A stretch of DNA of 64,000 nucleotides. It comes from Bdellovibrio bacteriovorus (GTDB taxonomy: Bacteria; Bdellovibrionota; Bdellovibrionia; Bdellovibrionales; Bdellovibrionaceae). The notes under the pieces were generated by a model. That model was not told where the DNA came from. It did not search any database and was given only the letters and a program-made list of their open reading frames with translations. The stretch lies in the NCBI RefSeq assembly GCF_001592755.1, contig NZ_LUKF01000007.1, positions 18,801-82,800 of the forward strand, given 5' to 3'. Below, in pieces: positions 60,519 to 64,000 of this stretch (position 1 is the stretch's first letter; each line of letters starts with the position of its first letter). Position numbers and translations under genes: made by a program.

Positions 60519-61661
60519 GTTGTAATCTTGATTCAACATATCTGCCACTTCCGCAGACTCATTGATTACACGCTGACTGATGGACACATGTTCGTTAAAA
60601 TAACCGAAACCACGAATCATGCGAGTATTCCACATATCAGGCGTTACATTCTTAAGATCATATTTTACGTTTTTATAGATCTCTGAATCCCACAACTGAT
60701 CCGCTTTTAATCCAGAGCGGTTGTCTAAAACCCAACGAATCGCAGGTTGAGCTACGTGACAACTCACGCAATCCAAGTTTTCAGGATTGAAGTTCTTCGG
60801 GTTTTCAACTCGGAAAGCCGCACGAACTTCATTGCGGATCATCTCTTCAGTGCCCTCACCCAAACGTGCTGATTCAGCGACTAGATAGTTAAAAGTATTT
60901 GCGCCTTTGGGAGCCGGAGAAATTCCTCCGCCAGAAAAATGATCAAAAGGAATCGCCGTGTTCACAAAAGCCTGGGAAGTGCGACCATTCAAACGAGGAA
61001 CCGGGAACATATCCATGGCTCCATTTTCATAAGAAAAACCCGCGAACGCCCACATATCACCGGCTCCGCGCAAAACCATCACCGTCGCACGTGAAATATT
61101 TCCTAGGCCCGCATACTTTTTGATAACCGCATTGAAGTCTTGCAAAGAAGCACTTTGATCGCCTTCATTCGCCCAAGCTGGGTGCACTTGCAACGGAACG
61201 TACTGAGTGTTTGCAGGATATTTTTTCTTCCAAGCCGCCAGATCTTTCAACAAAGATTTAAATTCGTCGTCCGTCAAAACATAGAACGTGTGAACAGCGG
61301 CGTCGACGGATTGAATAGTTCCACGACGAGTGAGTTCGAAAGGCTGCCATACAAGACGAATTTGTTTTTGGCAGGATTGCGGAGTGGGCAGTGGAAAACA
61401 AGGATCGATACGAACGGCAACAACCTTGATGGCTTGGGCCGTTTGTTCACGGTTCATGTGCAAAGCTAGCGGAGGCATACGCTCAAGCATGGAAGCTGTT
61501 AAAAGAGCTCCCCCTTTACCCATGTCTTGAGTTCCTAAAAGACCATTTGCGGAAGCCTCTTTCGGTAAAGGCATCAGGTAAGAGACGTCATTAAGGTCCC
61601 AGGCCGCCTGCGCTTGCAGAGCCCATGTCACAATAAAAGCTAAAACGAATTTCATTCCCAT
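60498..61661 (-). CDS. secreted protein with one c-type haem motif
   Basis: About 387 residues from the ATG at 61661 (AAAGG upstream; a second ATG at 61655 begins MKFVLAFIVTWALQAQA). A single CxxCH motif (LDCVSCHVAQP) at about three quarters of the chain would bind one haem c. The rest is unrecognised, with segments such as IDPCFPLPTPQSCQKQIR and NTAIPFDHFSGGG. The axial ligand on the other side of the haem is not evident. Likely periplasmic electron carrier or redox enzyme. It shares a terminator with the LysR gene. Confidence 0.75.
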   Translation of the reverse strand: MGMKFVLAFIVTWALQAQAAWDLNDVSYLMPLPKEASANGLLGTQDMGKGGALLTASMLERMPPLALHMNREQTAQAIKVVAVRIDPCFPLPTPQSCQKQIRLVWQPFELTRRGTIQSVDAAVHTFYVLTDDEFKSLLKDLAAWKKKYPANTQYVPLQVHPAWANEGDQSASLQDFNAVIKKYAGLGNISRATVMVLRGAGDMWAFAGFSYENGAMDMFPVPRLNGRTSQAFVNTAIPFDHFSGGGISPAPKGANTFNYLVAESARLGEGTEEMIRNEVRAAFRVENPKNFNPENLDCVSCHVAQPAIRWVLDNRSGLKADQLWDSEIYKNVKYDLKNVTPDMWNTRMIRGFGYFNEHVSISQRVINESAEVADMLNQDYNLKKGRK

Positions 61662-61867
61662 TAGGTGCCTTTCCGCCCTTAGTAATTCAACAAGATTCGA
61701 ATCCACCTAGGGCTAAATCCTCTAATTGAAAAGGCGTTGAAAGGCGCCTTGCTCCATGAGTTTCCATAATTCAAACATCGAATAACAAGTTTCCTGTTAA
61801 GGAGTTTCCTTTCATCCAGAGTCTTGTTACACAGCGTCACATTGAAAAAACAATTAAAGGAGATCCT

Positions 61868-62236
61868 ATGAAAAAAGCCTTCGTTCTAACTATTCTTCTA
61901 ACAGCGTCCCTCGCACAAGCGGACAGCAAACTTTCACCGAAAAAAGCACAGTGCCTTGAAGCGGCGTCTGAAGCTATCGTTCAATATTTATCTGATGCGG
62001 CTTCCGTTACAGACTACGAAATCCTTCGAAATAAAAAAGGTCAGCCCGAAGAGATAACCAGTGCCACAGAGCAAACCTCTTACGTTCTAACTGAAATTTA
62101 CAAGTTGGATAATGGGAACGAACTGATTGTGTACGGTGATGAGTCCATGTTCATTCATGCGGAAATGGCTGCCCGTGGAAAAACTTGTCAAACAGTGGAT
62201 ATCAGCACAGCCCAAAACGACCAAGACTGGGAATAA
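61868..62236 (+). CDS. small secreted protein, unknown
   Basis: 122 residues with signal peptide MKKAFVLTILLTASLAQA and ribosome site AAAGGAG. Two cysteines (AQCLEA, KTCQTV) could form a disulphide; the C-terminus is acidic (NDQDWE). It resembles in style the other small secreted proteins of the window but shows no clear shared motif. Monocistronic, closed by a perfect hairpin. Confidence 0.82.
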   Translation: MKKAFVLTILLTASLAQADSKLSPKKAQCLEAASEAIVQYLSDAASVTDYEILRNKKGQPEEITSATEQTSYVLTEIYKLDNGNELIVYGDESMFIHAEMAARGKTCQTVDISTAQNDQDWE

Positions 62237-62241
62237 GAATC

Positions 62242-62278
62242 TGGGAAAGAGGATCAAAAAACCTCTTTCCCAAAATTT
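62242..62278. terminator. intrinsic terminator
   Basis: TGGGAAAGAGG / CCTCTTTCCCA, perfect 11 bp with a nine-base loop, followed by AAAATTTTT. Shared with the converging gene whose stop is at 62279. Confidence 0.9.
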
Positions 62279-62845
62279 TTAAAGGCAGTAGTTGTTTTCG
62301 CGGAAGTAACGCTGGCAGAAACTTCCACCGTTTTGGCAGTCGTTAGAGTTGTTGGACCAATAAGTTGCCGAACGGGAACAAACTTTACGACCTCCGTCTT
62401 TGACGTTGGCGATGAATTCACCTGATGCAGTCGTTTTACCGTTCTTAGTGATCTTGAAAGTCAGATTATTTTTTCCTGGATTCAAAAGAGGACGTTGCAA
62501 TAAAGTCGCTATCCACAGATTGATCTGCTTCTTGCTTTTTCCTTTGTTGGTATCATAGTCGACAGTTTTCGTTCGTTGTGAGCCATCTTCGTGACGTGCC
62601 GTTAAAACCACTTCATCACCAGCAACACCTGCGGGACCCACGAAATAGTCATACTCCCCCGATAGCAAAATCTCCTCACTGCAACGAAATGCCCCTGAAG
62701 ATGGACCTCCACCACTAGCGTGGCAATGAACATAGATATTTCCTTGAGATAAAACCGCCGTGCGCTCATTTCCATTTTTAAAGCCCACTTCAGCCTGAGA
62801 AGAAAAAGCCCCTAATAGGATCGACAACACCAGTACGAATTTCAT
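62279..62845 (-). CDS. secreted Cys-rich protein, unknown
   Basis: About 188 residues from the ATG at 62845, which has GGAGAG five bases upstream; a longer in-frame extension lacks one. Signal peptide MKFVLVLSILLGAFSSQA. The mature part starts beta-rich (VGFKNGNERTAVLSQGNIY) and ends in a Cys cluster (RKVCSRS, NDCQNG, SFCQRYF, NYCL). Two more cysteines lie in VHCHAS and FRCSEE. The domain could be a small beta-sandwich with disulphides. No family recognised. Confidence 0.8.
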   Translation of the reverse strand: MKFVLVLSILLGAFSSQAEVGFKNGNERTAVLSQGNIYVHCHASGGGPSSGAFRCSEEILLSGEYDYFVGPAGVAGDEVVLTARHEDGSQRTKTVDYDTNKGKSKKQINLWIATLLQRPLLNPGKNNLTFKITKNGKTTASGEFIANVKDGGRKVCSRSATYWSNNSNDCQNGGSFCQRYFRENNYCL

Positions 62846-62916
62846 AAAGCTCTCCTTGCTGTATTTCACTTTTGCACTGAGAGCTTTCGAGATCAATGGT
62901 GAAGTAAGATAAAAAT

Positions 62917-62950
62917 AAAAAAGGCCGCCCCGAAGGAGCAGCCTTTTATG
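62917..62950 (-). terminator. terminator of the flagellin gene
   Basis: On the minus strand AAAGGCTGCTCC-TTCG-GGGCGGCCTTT with G-U pairs, followed by TTTATTTTT. Lies 25 bases after the flagellin stop. Confidence 0.88.
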
Positions 62951-62969
62951 AACTTATATATTTTGACAA

Positions 62970-63803
62970 TTAGCCTAAAAGTTTGAGTGCCAATTGTTGC
63001 GACTGATTTGCTTGACCCAGTACAGAAACCCCTGCCTGCAACAAGATATTATTTCTTGTCATCTCAGAAGTCTCGGCGGCAACGTCAGTGTCTCGGATTC
63101 GCGAGTTGGCTGCTGACAAGTTTTCATCCGCGATCAACAAGTTGTTTGATGTTGATACTAGACGATTTTGTAGCGCACCAAAGTTTGCACGAATCGCATT
63201 CACCGAAGTCAATGCCTGGTCGATCACATCCAAGCTCAGTTGAGCTCCTTCCTTTGTACCTACTGATTCAGCCGTCAATCCCAAGGCATCTACAGAGGCG
63301 TTGGCAGCACCAGAGTTAAAGCTGATTCTGTCACGGAAAGGGTCGTTGTTTACGCCGACCTGAATATCAATCATTCCACCTGTGCCGTTAAGTAATTCGT
63401 AACCGTTGAAAACTGTCGCTTCAGTGATACGCTGAATCTCGGATTTCAACTGTTGATACTCAACATCCAAAAACTTTCTTTCTGTTTCACCAATCGTGTC
63501 AGACGAAGCTTGTACACCCAATTCTCTTAAACGAATGAGCATATTTGAAACTTCGTTCAAGCTGCCCTCTGCGACCTGCACAAGAGAGATACCGTCGTTG
63601 GCATTTCTATTGGCTTGTCTTAAACCTCTGATTTGTCCTTTGAGGTTTTCACTGATCGCAAGACCTGCGGCGTCGTCCGCTGCTTGATTGATTCTCATTC
63701 CAGAAGCCAATCTTGCCATTGAACGATTTGAGTTGATTTGCGTCATGTACAAATTCTTTTGTGCATTCAACGCTGCCACATTGGTACCGATTCTTAATCC
63801 CAT
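62970..63803 (-). CDS. fliC: flagellin
   Basis: 277 residues, short as in flagellins without surface domains D2 and D3. The N-terminal D0/D1 region is standard: GLRIGTNVAALNAQKNLY, RLASGMRINQAADDAAGLAI, RGLRQANRNANDGISLVQ. The C-terminal D1/D0 region is ALTSVNAIRANFGALQNRL, DTDVAAETSEMTRNNILLQAG, QANQSQQLALKLL. It assembles the extracellular filament. Predatory Bdellovibrio carry several flagellin genes in a sheathed filament; only one is in the window. Ribosome site GGAGG overlaps a five-codon upstream frame. Confidence 0.97.
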   Translation of the reverse strand: MGLRIGTNVAALNAQKNLYMTQINSNRSMARLASGMRINQAADDAAGLAISENLKGQIRGLRQANRNANDGISLVQVAEGSLNEVSNMLIRLRELGVQASSDTIGETERKFLDVEYQQLKSEIQRITEATVFNGYELLNGTGGMIDIQVGVNNDPFRDRISFNSGAANASVDALGLTAESVGTKEGAQLSLDVIDQALTSVNAIRANFGALQNRLVSTSNNLLIADENLSAANSRIRDTDVAAETSEMTRNNILLQAGVSVLGQANQSQQLALKLLG

Positions 63804-63804
63804 T

Positions 63805-63822
63805 CTATCCTCCGTGCTTCAT
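63805..63822 (-). CDS. five-codon upstream frame in the flagellin leader (MKHGG)
   Basis: ATG AAG CAC GGA GGA TAG, with its own ribosome site CACGGAGGA (63829-63837) seven bases upstream. Its last codons contain the flagellin ribosome site, and its stop is one base from the flagellin ATG. The nine-base CACGGAGGA occurs twice (63829-63837 and 63808-63816), 12 bases apart. It may be a leader peptide for translational coupling, or simply a duplicated site. Confidence 0.4.
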   Translation of the reverse strand: MKHGG

Positions 63823-64000
63823 AGTTCTTCCTCCGTGAAAAGTTGCCATCCATTGGCATAAGGCGCGATCCGTGCACCTGTTAAATTAATAAACGGAACT
63901 TGCGATACAAGGTTCCACCAAACTTTTCGGAAAAAAATAGCAACTGCTCGAGTCCAGATTTTTTCTTTTATTTTTATTTTTCAGGAAATTTTTTATTTTT
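63823..64000 (-). promoter_or_regulatory. flagellin upstream region
   Basis: AT-rich 178 bp at the window edge, with A/T tracts beyond 63940. A short dyad TGCCA-TCCAT-TGGCA (63844-63858) lies in the likely leader. I could not find a convincing sigma-28 promoter (TAAA-N15-GCCGATAA) in the visible part; it may be degenerate. Confidence 0.35.

Overview
The window comes from a Gram-negative, flagellated bacterium, most likely a Bdellovibrio-like predator (Bdellovibrionota). No rRNA or database match was available, so this rests on gene content and on recognising protein styles: many small secreted proteins, several beta-barrel porin-like proteins, lipoproteins with an FQNC lipobox, a CFI-box C-terminal domain protein, FHA-rich proteins next to a TadC-like protein, a nucleoside (BMP-type) ABC importer beside an S1/P1-type nuclease, an L,D-transpeptidase and flagellin. 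I see no tRNA, rRNA, CRISPR array, prophage or intact insertion sequence.

Layout. 1-5.5 kb: a partial lipoprotein, a hybrid sensor kinase, a secreted barrel-like protein and a small secreted protein. 5.5-6.4 kb: a non-coding, repeat-rich stretch. 6.4-9.5 kb: rplM-rpsI, truA, an L,D-transpeptidase and another small secreted protein. 9.5-14.5 kb (minus strand): an outer-membrane protein coupled to a CFI-box protein, then asd, pssA and a diacylglycerol/polyprenol kinase-like gene. 14.6-19.4 kb: an anchored unknown, an Ig-like lipoprotein, a TolQ/TolR-type pair and a sulfatase-like lipoprotein. 19.4-26.2 kb (minus strand): a tight six-gene operon of TadC-like protein, DUF192, three FHA proteins and a PP2C-like protein. 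26.2-30.2 kb: maf, a trypsin-like protease, and the conserved set yggS, proC, divIVA, yggU. 30.2-34.2 kb: an outer-membrane protein, an MFS exporter with a rhodanese-like partner, and a porin. 34.2-41.5 kb: an inverted-repeat element, valS, secreted unknowns, an IPNS-like oxygenase, trmO and a Crp/Fnr regulator. 41.7-47.2 kb: BMP-type nucleoside importer plus S1/P1-type nuclease. 47.2-50.9 kb: an HNH-less DUF222-type gene, a TATC microsatellite, small secreted proteins and an EamA exporter. 51-55.4 kb: a chemotaxis receptor and two porin-like proteins flanking a palindrome-dense gap. 55.5-60.5 kb: rnr, overlapping ubiB, and a LysR-type gene. 60.5-64 kb: a CxxCH protein, small secreted proteins and flagellin.

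Most striking non-genic signal. Two intergenic elements (6215-6381 and 34381-34539) share one architecture. Both have long inverted-repeat arms that begin GATTTG and end CAAATC but are otherwise different in sequence. Both enclose a conserved core carrying GAGCCCGGAwGGCGTGCC and CGAAGCG, with two internal hairpins whose stems differ in sequence yet stay paired. This is a compensatory pattern expected of a selected structure or of a mobile structured repeat family. It is the best candidate here for something undescribed.

Other notable signals are 21-bp palindromes (TTACTGCCAC/GTGGCAGTAA and a TTCC variant) next to the first element, a duplicated CACGGAGGA with a five-codon reading frame before flagellin, a 128-bp rnr/ubiB coding overlap, and clustered dyads before an outer-membrane protein gene.
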